Shown here: one piece after another, positions 25,782-34,480 of the stretch | Position numbering within the stretch: position 1 is the stretch's first letter | Layout: each line of letters opens with the position of its first letter | From: Nocardia stercoris | Lineage (GTDB): Bacteria > Actinomycetota > Actinomycetes > Mycobacteriales > Mycobacteriaceae | Length of the DNA: 64,000 bases | Reading direction: 5' to 3' | Assembly: GCF_003696265.1 (NCBI RefSeq) | Contig: NZ_RFFH01000004.1 | Coordinates: forward strand, 434,001-498,000 | The notes under the pieces: model-generated | Databases searched by the model: none | The model's input: the letters and a program-made list of their open reading frames with translations, nothing else | Told to the model about the DNA's origin: nothing | Position numbers and translations under genes: made by a program

Positions 25782-26657
25782 GTGGTCGGGCAGGCGCATC
25801 AGCCGATCTTCGCGTCGGTGGACGAGGTGATCACGCGGCTGGCGGAGACCGGGTATCTGGCCGACAAGGCGACCGCGACCTCGGTGTTCCTGGCCGACCG
25901 ACTCGGGAAGCCGCTGTTGATCGAGGGACCGGCCGGTGTCGGTAAGACCGAACTGGCACGGGCGGTGGCCACGGTCGCGGGCGCGGGACTGGTGCGGTTG
26001 CAGTGCTACGAGGGCATCGACGAGGCGCGGGCGCTCTACGAGTGGAACCACGCCAAGCAGATCCTGCGTATCCAGGCGTCCAGCGACAACGGCTGGTCGG
26101 AGACCAAGGCCGATGTGTTCTCCGAAGAGTTCCTGCTGGCCCGGCCGCTGCTGACCGCCATCCGGCGCAGCGAGCCGACCGTGCTGCTCATCGACGAGGC
26201 GGACAAGGCCGATGTCGAGATCGAAGGCCTGATGCTGGAGGTGCTCAGCGACTTCGCGGTCACCGTGCCGGAACTGGGCACCATCACCGCGACTCGCCTG
26301 CCGTTCACGGTGCTGACCTCGAACGCGGCCCGCGAGCTGTCCGAGGCGCTCAAACGCCGCTGCCTCTACCTGCACCTAGACTTCCCGGACGAGGAGCTGG
26401 AACGCAAGATCCTGGCCAGCCGGGTGCCGGAGCTCAAGCCCGCGGTCGTGGAACAGCTGGTGCGCGTGGTGAACGTGTTGCGTGGCATGCAGCTCAAGAA
26501 GCTGCCGTCGGTCTCGGAGACCATCGACTGGGGCCGCACCCTGCTGGCACTGGGCGCCCGCGACCTCGACGACACCACGGTGCGCGCGACGCTCGGTGTC
26601 GTGCTCAAGCATCAGGCCGACCACCAGCGGGCCCTGGCCGAACTGAAGCTGGCCTGA
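25782..26657 (+). CDS. MoxR-type AAA ATPase
   Basis: 291 residues, GTG start after AGGAGG. Walker A is GPAGVGKTE (about 48-56), Walker B VLLIDEADKAD, and sensor FTVLTSNAARELSEALKRRC includes the arginine-finger region. It belongs to the CoxD/MoxR group, chaperone ATPases that act with a VWA-domain partner to mature enzymes or insert metal. The VWA gene follows 3 bp later. In M. tuberculosis the same pair (Rv2426c-Rv2425c) follows proA. Confidence 0.92.
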   Translation: MVGQAHQPIFASVDEVITRLAETGYLADKATATSVFLADRLGKPLLIEGPAGVGKTELARAVATVAGAGLVRLQCYEGIDEARALYEWNHAKQILRIQASSDNGWSETKADVFSEEFLLARPLLTAIRRSEPTVLLIDEADKADVEIEGLMLEVLSDFAVTVPELGTITATRLPFTVLTSNAARELSEALKRRCLYLHLDFPDEELERKILASRVPELKPAVVEQLVRVVNVLRGMQLKKLPSVSETIDWGRTLLALGARDLDDTTVRATLGVVLKHQADHQRALAELKLA

Positions 26658-26660
26658 GCC

Positions 26661-28136
26661 GTGGCCGTGCCGCGCTCGAGCCGCACGTTCCGGGTGCCGC
26701 GCAAGCCGGTCCCCGGTCCCGGCGCCCCGCCGCAGCCCGATCCGGTGCCGCCGCACGGCATGGCCGGGCATCTGGTGGGTTTCGTGGAAGCCTTGCGGGA
26801 CCGCGGAATTCCGGTCGGCCCGGCCGAAACCGTCGACGCCGGAAGGGCGTTGGCGGTCATCGAACTGACCGACCGCGAGACGGTGCGGGAAGCCTTGGCC
26901 TGCTCGCTGATTCGCAGCAGTACCCAGCGCCCCACCTTCGACGGCCTGTTCGACCTGTGGTTCCCGGCCGCGCAGGGTGAGCGGCAGGGCGCGGTCGGCG
27001 CCGAGGTGCCCCGCAAGGAGGACGGCACGCCCGACATGATCGCGGTGCGCCGGGAACTGGCCGAGGCGATCGCCGACCCGGACGGCGTCCAGCAGGAGCG
27101 GATGCGCGAACTCGCGGCGCAGGCGGTCGAACAGCTCGGGCAGTACAACGCGGCCGGCGGGCCCTCGTTCTCGGCCTATCAGACCCTGCAGGCCGTCCAG
27201 CCCGAACTGCTGATCAGCAAGATCATCGCGGGATTGACCGCCGGACAGGACAGTTCGGAATTCGACGTGGCGGTCGCCCGCCAGACCGCGCGCAATCGGG
27301 TGCAGCAGTTCCGCGACGCCGTCGCCGACGAGACCCGCCGCCGCGTCGCCGAACGCGTCGGCCGCGACCGGGTCGCCACCTACGGTGTCAACCGTCAGGC
27401 CGAGGACGCCGACTTCCTGCGGATCTCCGACAAGGAGCTGGCGGACCTGCGCCGCGGCAGCCAGCGGCTGGCCCGGGTGCTGGCCGCCCGGCTGTCCGCC
27501 CGCCGCCGAAGGGCCCGGCGCGGCGAGATCGACCTGCGCAAGACGTTGCGCAAATCCATGTCGACCGGCGGCGTGCCGATCAAGCTGGCCGCCCGCAAGC
27601 CCCGCCCGGGGCGCCCGGATCTGGTTCTGCTGTGCGATATCTCGGGTTCGGTGGCAGGTTTCTCCGGTTTCACCATGCTGCTGGTGAGCACGCTGCGGGA
27701 ACAGTTCTCGCGGGTCCGGATCTTCGCGTTCGTGGACCGGGTCGACGAGGTCACTCACCTGTTCACGCCCGCCACACCGCTGGACCAGGTGACCAAACGC
27801 ATCTTCACCGAGACGAACGTCATGTCCGTGGAAGGGCATTCGGACTACGGCCGGGCCCTGGCCGACTTCGCCCGCGACTTCCCGGACGCGATCACCGACA
27901 AGACCGCACTGCTGATCCTGGGCGACGGCCGGACCAACTATCGCGACCCGTCGCTGGGTGCGTTGCGCGAGCTGTCCGCCGCGGCCAAGCACACGCACTG
28001 GCTCAACCCCGAGGCGGAGAAGCTCTGGGGCACAGGTGATTCGGCGGCCATGAAGTACGCCGATATCGTCGAGATGCACGAGTGCCGGACCGCCCGGCAG
28101 CTCACCGAACTGGTCGGCCGGCTGCTGCCGGTGTGA
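26661..28136 (+). CDS. VWA-domain protein, CoxE-like
   Basis: 491 residues, GTG start 3 bp after the MoxR gene. The N-terminal half is helical and charged (about 30-310). The C-terminal von Willebrand A domain begins at LVLLCDISGSVAGFSGF, with the DxSxS metal-binding site, then FAFVDRVDEVTHLF and ALLILGDGRTNYRDPS. It is the CoxE partner of MoxR ATPases; in CO dehydrogenase systems CoxD and CoxE help build the active site. The client here is unknown because no oxidoreductase is adjacent. Confidence 0.9.
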   Translation: MAVPRSSRTFRVPRKPVPGPGAPPQPDPVPPHGMAGHLVGFVEALRDRGIPVGPAETVDAGRALAVIELTDRETVREALACSLIRSSTQRPTFDGLFDLWFPAAQGERQGAVGAEVPRKEDGTPDMIAVRRELAEAIADPDGVQQERMRELAAQAVEQLGQYNAAGGPSFSAYQTLQAVQPELLISKIIAGLTAGQDSSEFDVAVARQTARNRVQQFRDAVADETRRRVAERVGRDRVATYGVNRQAEDADFLRISDKELADLRRGSQRLARVLAARLSARRRRARRGEIDLRKTLRKSMSTGGVPIKLAARKPRPGRPDLVLLCDISGSVAGFSGFTMLLVSTLREQFSRVRIFAFVDRVDEVTHLFTPATPLDQVTKRIFTETNVMSVEGHSDYGRALADFARDFPDAITDKTALLILGDGRTNYRDPSLGALRELSAAAKHTHWLNPEAEKLWGTGDSAAMKYADIVEMHECRTARQLTELVGRLLPV

Positions 28137-28160
28137 CCACTCACGGGGAACACCTACGGC

Positions 28161-28178
28161 CGAACCGGTTCCGGTTCG
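28161..28178. terminator. Short hairpin after the MoxR-VWA pair
   Basis: CGAACCG (28161-28167) and CGGTTCG (28172-28178) form a perfect 7-bp stem with a 4-nt loop, 25 bp past the VWA stop. It may end that transcript before the TPR gene. Confidence 0.4.
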
Positions 28179-28286
28179 CCGGTGGTGTCGTGCCCCGAAC
28201 GAAGTACCGCCACCGGTGATCTCGATCCGCTCGTAGTGCAAGGCGTCGTTAAGCGGTTCGTTGGCGCTGTCGGCAAAGGTCGGCGC

Positions 28287-28880
28287 ATGCATCACAACGC
28301 GCGCGCCGATCCCGGCGGCCATACCGGCGTGGCCGGGATCGTGGAACAGGCCGTCGCGGTGTTGCGTACCGACCCGGCGCGAGCCGAACTGTTGCTCCGC
28401 CAAGCGCTGAGCCGCGGCGCCGGGCTACCCGCCACCGATCTGGCGCGGCTGTCCTCGCTGGTGGTCACCGCGGTCGCCGCCCGGGGAGGCCCGGACCGCG
28501 AACTCGCCGACGCGGCACTCGCGGCCGCGCTGCGCTGGGAAGCCATCTCGCCGCCCGACGCCGCTCATCATCGAGCGCTCGCCGCCCGGATACTGCACCG
28601 GCAGGGCCAGCACGCGGCCGCCGCCGACCTGTTCGCCACCGTGCTGCCCGCACGGGACCTGCCCTACCGGCCGCCCGAGATCGCGCTGCTGCACGAACAA
28701 TACGGCTGGTCACTGCGCGCGCTCGGCCGATACACCGATGCCGCAGGACAATTCGAGGCCGGCGCGGGGCTGGTCGCCGACGGCGCCGAATACCGCGAAC
28801 TGCACGCGGACCTGTCCGCGGATGCTCGCACCGCCCGGCTGTTCACAACCGGCGGCCCGAGCACGATGAATCCCCGATGA
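28287..28880 (+). CDS. Tetratricopeptide-like protein
   Basis: 197 residues from ATG (MHHNARADPGG). All helical, Ala/Leu/Arg-rich. AELLLRQALSRGAGLP, HHRALAARILHRQGQHAAAADLF and EQYGWSLRALGRYTDAAGQF have the spacing of TPR helix pairs, which mediate protein contacts. It lacks membrane segments. Behind the MoxR-VWA pair by 150 bp in the same direction, and just before a lipoprotein gene; a scaffolding role is plausible but unproven. Confidence 0.6.
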   Translation: MHHNARADPGGHTGVAGIVEQAVAVLRTDPARAELLLRQALSRGAGLPATDLARLSSLVVTAVAARGGPDRELADAALAAALRWEAISPPDAAHHRALAARILHRQGQHAAAADLFATVLPARDLPYRPPEIALLHEQYGWSLRALGRYTDAAGQFEAGAGLVADGAEYRELHADLSADARTARLFTTGGPSTMNPR

Positions 28881-28909
28881 CCCGAACCACATCGAAACAG
28901 GGGGAACCC

Positions 28910-29674
28910 ATGCGTATCCGGATCGTTGCGACCGCGGCGGCACTGGCCGCGAGCGCGGTACTGCTGACCGCCTGCGAGCCCGACGACGGAACCGTCCCGG
29001 TGGCAACGCCTTCCGCCGGGGCGCCGGCCGGCAGCTCGTTCACCGTCACCAGCAAGCACCTCGAGGGGCCGAACTACACGCTCGACGTCCCACAGGTCGG
29101 CGGCGGCGCAGCGGCGGCCCGGACCGAGTTCGACACCGCCATGGCGGCTCTCGGCGACAAGTTCGCGGCGATGGCGAAGCCGGGCGACCTGCACGCCCCC
29201 GGGGCGCCCGGAGTCGCGGTGAGTACCGTGGCCGACAACCCCGCCTCCGGCCAGGTCGGCAGCCGGGTGGTCATCGGCACCCACGTCCTCAGCGGCGTGC
29301 TCGCGGTGTCGGTGTACTCCGGTGGCGCCGCGCACCCGTTCACCGACCAGGACACCCACGTCACCGATATCGACACCGGGCGCGCGCTGACCCTGGCCGA
29401 CATCTTCACCGACGAACAGCAGGGCCTGCGGGTGCTCTCGCAGCAGGCGGCGATCCTGGTGCCACAGACCAACGCGCACAACAGCTACAGCCCGGACAGC
29501 ATCGCGCCGGTGGAGAAGAACTACGCGCACTGGAACGCCACCGCCGACGGCATGCAGATCCTGTTCGGCGAGATCGCCTCGCATGCGGCCGGTCAGATCG
29601 TGATCACCGTGCCGTGGCAGAACCTCCACCCGGTGCTGAAGCCGGAGATGCGCACCACACTGGAGACCTTCTAG
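28910..29674 (+). CDS. Lipoprotein with RsiV-like DUF3298 domain
   Basis: 254 residues from ATG preceded by GGGGGA; an in-frame ATG at 28877 overlaps the TPR gene end but would put a polar stretch before the signal. The lipobox is LLTAC. The rest resembles secreted DUF3298/RsiV-C proteins: VYSGGAAHPFTDQDTHVTDI, then the pattern TGRALTLADIFTDEQQGL and NYAHWNATADGMQILFGE. In Bacillus RsiV this domain binds lysozyme, but here there is no sigma factor-binding part or sigma gene, so it is a surface lipoprotein of unknown ligand. Confidence 0.75.
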   Translation: MRIRIVATAAALAASAVLLTACEPDDGTVPVATPSAGAPAGSSFTVTSKHLEGPNYTLDVPQVGGGAAAARTEFDTAMAALGDKFAAMAKPGDLHAPGAPGVAVSTVADNPASGQVGSRVVIGTHVLSGVLAVSVYSGGAAHPFTDQDTHVTDIDTGRALTLADIFTDEQQGLRVLSQQAAILVPQTNAHNSYSPDSIAPVEKNYAHWNATADGMQILFGEIASHAAGQIVITVPWQNLHPVLKPEMRTTLETF

Positions 29675-29675
29675 T

Positions 29676-30401
29676 TCACTGCGCCAGCCCGATGATGCGG
29701 CCGATGTCGGCCAGCGTGGCGTCGAACAACAGGTCCGGGTGCGACACCGGCAGCGGATAGTTCCCGAACACCTCGAGCGTCACATGGCCGTACAGCCGCG
29801 CCCAGGACTGGATCATCACGTAGGCGACGCCGAGATCCAGTTTCTCGGCCGGGAACTTCTGCCCCGAATCCGCGGCGGCGCGCACCAGATCCGCCTGGAA
29901 CCGGGTCAGGTCGTCGCGCAGCTCCGGCGGAATGTGCTCGGTGGGCGGGGTGACCACGTCGTAGTCGGTGAGCAGCCGGCCGGCCGCGCCCAGGAAGATC
30001 CGGCCCACCGGCTCACCGAACTGCTGCATGGCGCTGGTCGCGCCGGCGCCCAGCGGGGACGCGAACACGAGAGTGAATTCGCGGGCGTGCGCCAGGGCCC
30101 ACTGCCGGAAGGCGCGGAACACCGCGAAGAACTGGGTCGCCGCGTCGTCGGGAAGACCCGCGCCGGCTGCCGCCAGTTCGACGGTGAGGTCCGCGCAGAT
30201 GTCTCGGCGGACCGCTTCCACCAGGTCGTCGCGGGATTCGTAGTGCCGGTACAGCGCGGGCGCGGTGACCCCCAGGTCCCGGGCGATGGCCCGCAGGGTG
30301 ATGGCATCGGGCCCCTGCTCGACCAGCAGGGTGCGTGCGACGCGACGGATGTCGCGGTCGGTGACCGCGGGCGTCCGGCCACGCCGGCGGGTCTCGTTCA
30401 T
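29676..30401 (-). CDS. TetR-family transcriptional regulator
   Basis: 241 residues from ATG (MNETRRRGR), chosen because GAGAGGA lies about 8 nt upstream. The HTH is ITLRAIARDLGVTAPALYRH (about 38-57) followed by YESRDDLVEAV. The C-terminal ligand domain is of the larger TetR type (GAGATSAMQQFGEPVGRIFL). It lies behind the CYP125-like gene in the same direction, separated by a strong hairpin, and may control it. Its stop lies 1 bp from that of the convergent lipoprotein gene. Confidence 0.9.
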   Translation of the reverse strand: MNETRRRGRTPAVTDRDIRRVARTLLVEQGPDAITLRAIARDLGVTAPALYRHYESRDDLVEAVRRDICADLTVELAAAGAGLPDDAATQFFAVFRAFRQWALAHAREFTLVFASPLGAGATSAMQQFGEPVGRIFLGAAGRLLTDYDVVTPPTEHIPPELRDDLTRFQADLVRAAADSGQKFPAEKLDLGVAYVMIQSWARLYGHVTLEVFGNYPLPVSHPDLLFDATLADIGRIIGLAQ

Positions 30402-30445
30402 CCGTGTTCCTCTCACCTACTAGCGGTCTCGTGTCTGCGACCGTC

Positions 30446-30485
30446 GGGCCCGCTGCCCGCACCGATAGGTGCGGGCAGCGGGCCC
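30446..30485. terminator. Perfect 18-bp hairpin with GATA loop
   Basis: The left arm at 30446-30463 (starting GGGCCCGCTGCCCG) is perfectly complementary to 30468-30485, leaving a 4-nt loop GATA. It separates the P450 stop from the TetR start. No T-run follows. The stem is longer than any other hairpin in the window. Confidence 0.8.
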
Positions 30486-30541
30486 ATCCGGTTACCGTAA
30501 CCGCCGAAGGGGGTCGCGTCCTTGTGAACGCGTACCCCGTC

Positions 30542-31768
30542 TCACTCGTAGGCGACCTGCCAGCTCTTGATGCCGTTGAGCCAGCTGGAGCGCAGCCGCA
30601 CCGGCTCGGAGATCTGCCGGATGTTCGGCATCACGTCGGCGATGGCGTTGAAGATCAGATCCAGCTGCAGGCGAGCCAGATTCGCGCCCACACAGTAGTG
30701 GGTGCCGGTGCCGCCGAAGCCGACGTGCGGGTTGTTCTCGCGCAGCACGTTGAACTTGTACGGCTCCTCGAAGTAGTTCTCGTCGAAGTTGGCCGCCGAG
30801 TAGAACAGGCCGATGCGCTGACCCTGCTTGATCTGCGCGCCGCTGAGCTCGAGGTCCTGGGTGGCGGTGCGTTGGAACGCGACGACCGGGGTGGCCCAGC
30901 GGACGATCTCGTCGGGTGCGGTGCGCGGGCGCTGCTCCTTGTAGATCTCCCACTGTTCCGGGTTGTCGACGAACGCCTTCATGCCGTGGGTGGTGGCGTT
31001 GCGGGTGGTCTCGTTGCCGGCGACGGCCAGCAGGATCACGAACCACGCGAACTCTTCGGAGTTCAGCGAGTCGCCCTCGATGTCGGCGTTGAGCAGGGTG
31101 GAGGCGATGTCGTCCATCGGGCAGGCGCGGCGCTGCTCGGCGAGGTTCCACGAGTAGCCCATGACCTCGGCGGTGGCCATCTTGTGGTCGCCGTTGAATT
31201 CCGGGTCGTCGTACCCGATCATCTGGTTCGACCAGTCGAAGATCTTGCCGCGGTCCTCCTGCGGGATGCCGATGAGTTCGGCGATGGCCTGCAGCGGCAG
31301 TTCGCAGGCGACCTGCTCGACGAAGTTGCCGCCACCGGTCTTCTTGGCCTCGTGGACGATTCGTTCGGCGCGCTCGCGCAGCGCGGCGCGCAGCGACTCG
31401 ACCGCGCGCGGGGTGAAGCCCTTGGAGATGATCTTGCGGAGCTTGCTGTGCCGCGGCGGGTCGGTGTTCAGCAGCAGGAAGCGCTGCACCTCGATCTCGT
31501 CGCGGGTGATGTCACCGTAGAAGCGGATGACGGCGGTGTTCTCCTCGGAGGAGAAGAGCTCCGGGCGCTTGGAGATCTCCTTGATGTCCGCCATCTGGGA
31601 GACGGCCCAGTAGCCGCCGTCGTCGAAACCGGTGAGGCCGTCGGCCTGCGGCACCCAGAACGGGGTGGCGGTGCGGCGGAGTTCGGCGAACTCCTCGACG
31701 GGCAGGCGCTGGGCGAGCAGGTCCGGGTCGGTGAAGTCGAAGCCGGCGGGGATGGATGGTGCGGACAC
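30542..31768 (-). CDS. Cytochrome P450, CYP125-like (steroid side-chain hydroxylase)
   Basis: 408 residues from GTG (VSAPSIPAG), preceded by GAGGAGAC. AVAGNETTRNATTHGM is the oxygen-binding I helix, the ExxR motif is in PDEIVRWATPV, and the heme-thiolate Cys is in FGGTGTHYCVGANLAR. Long stretches (GFDFTDPDLLAQRLPVEEFA, FVEQVACELPLQAIAELIGI, RLRSSWLNGIKSWQV) match M. tuberculosis CYP125A1 as I remember it. That enzyme oxidises the terminal carbon of cholesterol or cholestenone side chains. Here it stands outside any sterol gene cluster, with a TetR gene behind it, so a related sterol or branched lipid could be the substrate. The redox partner is not encoded nearby. Confidence 0.88.
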   Translation of the reverse strand: MSAPSIPAGFDFTDPDLLAQRLPVEEFAELRRTATPFWVPQADGLTGFDDGGYWAVSQMADIKEISKRPELFSSEENTAVIRFYGDITRDEIEVQRFLLLNTDPPRHSKLRKIISKGFTPRAVESLRAALRERAERIVHEAKKTGGGNFVEQVACELPLQAIAELIGIPQEDRGKIFDWSNQMIGYDDPEFNGDHKMATAEVMGYSWNLAEQRRACPMDDIASTLLNADIEGDSLNSEEFAWFVILLAVAGNETTRNATTHGMKAFVDNPEQWEIYKEQRPRTAPDEIVRWATPVVAFQRTATQDLELSGAQIKQGQRIGLFYSAANFDENYFEEPYKFNVLRENNPHVGFGGTGTHYCVGANLARLQLDLIFNAIADVMPNIRQISEPVRLRSSWLNGIKSWQVAYE

Positions 31769-31839
31769 GATGTCTCCTCTTCGAGCAGGTGTGACATCGA
31801 TCCAAGCACTTCGGCACCCGGTTGTGAACATCTATTAGT

Positions 31840-31854
31840 AAATGGCGTTCATTT
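31840..31854. promoter_or_regulatory. Candidate operator in AT-rich divergent promoter region
   Basis: AAATG-GCGTT-CATTT is a perfect 5-bp dyad inside the most AT-rich patch of this area (about 31822-31856), between the divergent P450 and nadD genes. It could bind the nearby TetR protein. This is a visual call only. Confidence 0.3.
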
Positions 31855-31940
31855 TCTCAGGAACGACGCCTTCGAGTCGCGGCCGATCAGCGCCGTCCAC
31901 ACCCGGGCCCACCGGGACACGGCCAGTAGACTCGGCAGCC

Positions 31941-32579
31941 GTGCAAGAAACAGCGCGGCGCAAGCTCGGCGTGATGGGCGGGACCTTCGACCCGGTCCAC
32001 CACGGACACCTGGTTGCCGCCAGCGAGGTCGCCAACCGGTTCGACCTCGACGAAGTGATCTTCGTCCCGACCGGTCAGCCGTGGCAGAAGGCGGGCAAGA
32101 CCGTCTCCCCGGCCGAGGACCGCTACCTCATGACCGTGATCGCGACCGCGTCCAACCCGCGATTCTCGGTGAGCCGGGCCGACATCGACCGCGACAAGGT
32201 CACCTACACCGTCGACACCCTGCGCGACCTGCAGAACCAGTACCCTGATGCCGAGCTCTACTTCATCACCGGAGCGGACGCGCTGTCCAACATCCTCACA
32301 TGGCAGGATTGGTCCGAGCTGTTCGAGCTGGCGAAATTCGTGGGGGTGACCCGTCCCGGGTACGAACTCGACGTCGACCATCTCGAGGAGCATCTGCGGG
32401 ACAGCCCCGCGGATGCGCTGACCGTCATCGAGATCCCCGCCCTGGCGATCTCGTCGAGCGAGTGCCGCCGCCGAGCCGCCGAGGGCCGGCCGGTCTGGTA
32501 TCTGGTGCCGGACGGGGTGGTGCAGTACATATCGAAGCGGCACCTCTACGTGCCGGGGAACGGGAAGGTGGACCGGTGA
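31941..32579 (+). CDS. nadD: Nicotinate-nucleotide adenylyltransferase
   Basis: 212 residues from GTG ([11 protein letters not shown]). [20 protein letters not shown] is the nucleotidyltransferase (H/T)xxH motif, and [20 protein letters not shown] corresponds to the C-terminal ISSTxIR signature, with Cys-Arg-Arg at its end. It adenylates nicotinate mononucleotide with ATP in NAD synthesis. It heads the run rsfS-gpgP-octT-degV, with a 4-bp overlap to rsfS. Confidence 0.95.
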   Translation: MQETARRKLGVMGGTFDPVHHGHLVAASEVANRFDLDEVIFVPTGQPWQKAGKTVSPAEDRYLMTVIATASNPRFSVSRADIDRDKVTYTVDTLRDLQNQYPDAELYFITGADALSNILTWQDWSELFELAKFVGVTRPGYELDVDHLEEHLRDSPADALTVIEIPALAISSSECRRRAAEGRPVWYLVPDGVVQYISKRHLYVPGNGKVDR

Positions 32580-32974
32580 CGGCATCCGACGAAGCGGCGC
32601 GCTTGGCGAAGGTGGCCGCGCTGGCGGCCGACGACAAACTGGCGACGGACGTGGTGGTGATCGACGTGTCCGAGCAGCTGGTGATCACCGACTGCTTCGT
32701 GATCGCGTCCGCGCCAAACGAGCGCCAGGTCAACGCCATCGTCGACAATGTCGAGGAGAAGCTGCGCGAGGCCGGGGCCAAGCCGGTACGCCGCGAGGGC
32801 ACCCGTGAGGGCCGCTGGGTGCTGCTGGACTACGTCGATCTGGTAGTGCACGTACAGCACAGCGACGAGCGCGAGTTCTACGCGCTCGAGCGGCTGTGGA
32901 AGGACTGCCCGCAGATCGCCGTCGAGGGTCTGACCGGCGCGAGCAACCGTGCGGCGGGTGGAGTCGCCGAGTGA
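32576..32974 (+). CDS. rsfS: Ribosomal silencing factor
   Basis: 132 residues, GTG start in a GTGA overlap with nad[21 protein letters not shown], then [20 protein letters not shown] and [12 protein letters not shown] are the RsfS (DUF143/Iojap) signatures. It binds L14 on the large ribosomal subunit and blocks subunit joining when nutrients are short. A short charged C-terminal tail follows the family core. Confidence 0.95.
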   Translation: MTASDEAARLAKVAALAADDKLATDVVVIDVSEQLVITDCFVIASAPNERQVNAIVDNVEEKLREAGAKPVRREGTREGRWVLLDYVDLVVHVQHSDEREFYALERLWKDCPQIAVEGLTGASNRAAGGVAE

Positions 32975-33630
32975 GTAAGTATGCCGGCGTGCGCACGCTG
33001 ATCCTGTTGCGGCACGGGCAGACCGAGTGGAACGCCGCCGACCGGATGCAGGGCCAGTACGACACCGAGCTCAGTGAACTGGGCCGGCGGCAAGCGAAGG
33101 ACGCGGCTCGCGAGCTGGGACCGTCCGACCCGATCGCCATCGTCTCCTCGGATCTGCGGCGCGCCTACGACACCGCGAGCGCCCTCGCCGACGCCACCGG
33201 CCTGCCGGTGACCGCGGACGCCCGGCTGCGCGAGACCTCGCTCGGCGACTGGGAAGGGCTCGACCACCGTGAGGTGGACGTCCGCTACCCGGGCGCCCGC
33301 AAGGCCTGGCGGCTCGACCCCACCTTCACCCCGCCCGGCGGCGAGAGCAAACTCGAGGTCGGCGCGCGGGCGCTGCCGGTGGTGCGTGAACTACTCGCCG
33401 AGCGCGCGGACTGGCCCGACCGCACCCTCGTGCTGGTCGCGCACGGCGGACTCATCGCGGCACTGACCGCGGCGCTGCTGGAACTGCCGCCGGCGAACTG
33501 GCCGATCCTCGGCGGACTGGCCAACACCAGCTGGGTGCAGTTGTCGAGCCACGGGCCGAGCATCGACGAGCCGAAATGGCGGATGGACGTGTGGAACGCG
33601 GCGGCGAAGGTGGCACCCGATGTCCTCTGA
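32971..33630 (+). CDS. gpgP: Glucosyl-3-phosphoglycerate phosphatase
   Basis: 219 residues, GTG start overlapping the rsfS stop by 4 bp. [20 protein letters not shown] has the catalytic His of histidine phosphatases; [14 protein letters not shown] and [19 protein letters not shown] complete the site. The whole protein parallels M. tuberculosis Rv2419c (GpgP), including its place between rsfS and octT. It removes phosphate from glucosyl-3-phosphoglycerate on the way to methylglucose lipopolysaccharides. Without the synteny it could only be called a phosphoglycerate mutase-like phosphatase. Confidence 0.88.
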   Translation: MSKYAGVRTLILLRHGQTEWNAADRMQGQYDTELSELGRRQAKDAARELGPSDPIAIVSSDLRRAYDTASALADATGLPVTADARLRETSLGDWEGLDHREVDVRYPGARKAWRLDPTFTPPGGESKLEVGARALPVVRELLAERADWPDRTLVLVAHGGLIAALTAALLELPPANWPILGGLANTSWVQLSSHGPSIDEPKWRMDVWNAAAKVAPDVL

Positions 33631-34477
33631 TCGATCCGAGCAGTCCGGCGAACGCCAGGTGTCCGACGAGCAGCTGCGTGCTGCGTCGGACGGGCAGGTG
33701 CGCCAGGTGCCGGACGCGCTGCTGGACGGTCCCGCGGCCGCCGAGCCCCGGCCGGTGCTGCTGGTGATCGCCGACTCGCTGTCCTATTTCGGGCCGAAAG
33801 GTGGTCTGCCCGCGGACGACCCGCGGATCTGGCCGAACCTGGTCGCCGCGGAGGTGGGCTGGGAGGTCGAGCTGGTCGCGCGGATCGGCTGGACCTGCCG
33901 CGACGCCTACTGGGCGCTGATCGGCGACCCGCGCGTCTGGGCCGCCGTGCCGCGCGCGGCGGCGGTCGTGATCGCCACCGGCGGAATGGATTCCCTGCCG
34001 TCGCCGCTGCCGACACCGCTGCGCGAGCTGATCCGCTATCTGCGACCGCCGGCCCTGCGCCGCACGGTCCGCACCGGTTACCAGTGGTTGCAGCCGCGGC
34101 TGTCGCGGCTGGGTGGCCCGGTCGCCCTGCCGCCCAAGGTCAGTGTCGACTACCTGGAACAGATGCGGGATGCGCTGGCACAGTTGCGGCCCGAGCTGCC
34201 GGTGATCGCGGTGCTGCCCTCGGTGCACCGCAGCGAGTCCTACGGCGAGGTACACACCGGGCGCGAGCCGGCGGTGCGCGCGCTGCGCGAGTGGTCGGCG
34301 AAATCCGGTGTGCCGCTGGTCGATCTGGGTGCCGCGGTGCGCGACAACATCGATTCCGACGATGCCAATCCCGACGGGATCCACTGGGGCTGGGACGGTC
34401 ACCTCGCCGTGGCGCAGGCCATGCGCAAAGTGCTGACCGACGTGGAGACCGGCACCCGCGCCGGGAGGGTGCGCTGA
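33620..34477 (+). CDS. octT: Diglucosylglycerate octanoyltransferase
   Basis: 285 residues; the ATG overlaps the gpgP end by 11 bp. A polar leader (1-45) precedes an SGNH-hydrolase-like fold: [17 protein letters not shown] (Ser block I), [14 protein letters not shown], and [10 protein letters not shown] (Asp-x-x-His block V). The position after gpgP matches OctT (Rv2418c), which transfers octanoate to the second glucose of diglucosylglycerate, an early primer of methylglucose lipopolysaccharide. The catalytic Asp and His are present. Confidence 0.8.
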   Translation: MSSDRSEQSGERQVSDEQLRAASDGQVRQVPDALLDGPAAAEPRPVLLVIADSLSYFGPKGGLPADDPRIWPNLVAAEVGWEVELVARIGWTCRDAYWALIGDPRVWAAVPRAAAVVIATGGMDSLPSPLPTPLRELIRYLRPPALRRTVRTGYQWLQPRLSRLGGPVALPPKVSVDYLEQMRDALAQLRPELPVIAVLPSVHRSESYGEVHTGREPAVRALREWSAKSGVPLVDLGAAVRDNIDSDDANPDGIHWGWDGHLAVAQAMRKVLTDVETGTRAGRVR

Positions 34478-34480
34478 CCC

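Noticed and set aside
31769..31940. KstR operator before the CYP125-like gene
   Set aside because: No TnnAACnnGTTnnA match; the nearest sequence, GTTGTGAAC, has the half-sites in the wrong order.
30404..32248. 614-codon plus-strand frame
   Set aside because: Covers the antisense of the CYP125-like gene and then the N-terminal part of nadD out of frame; no domain.
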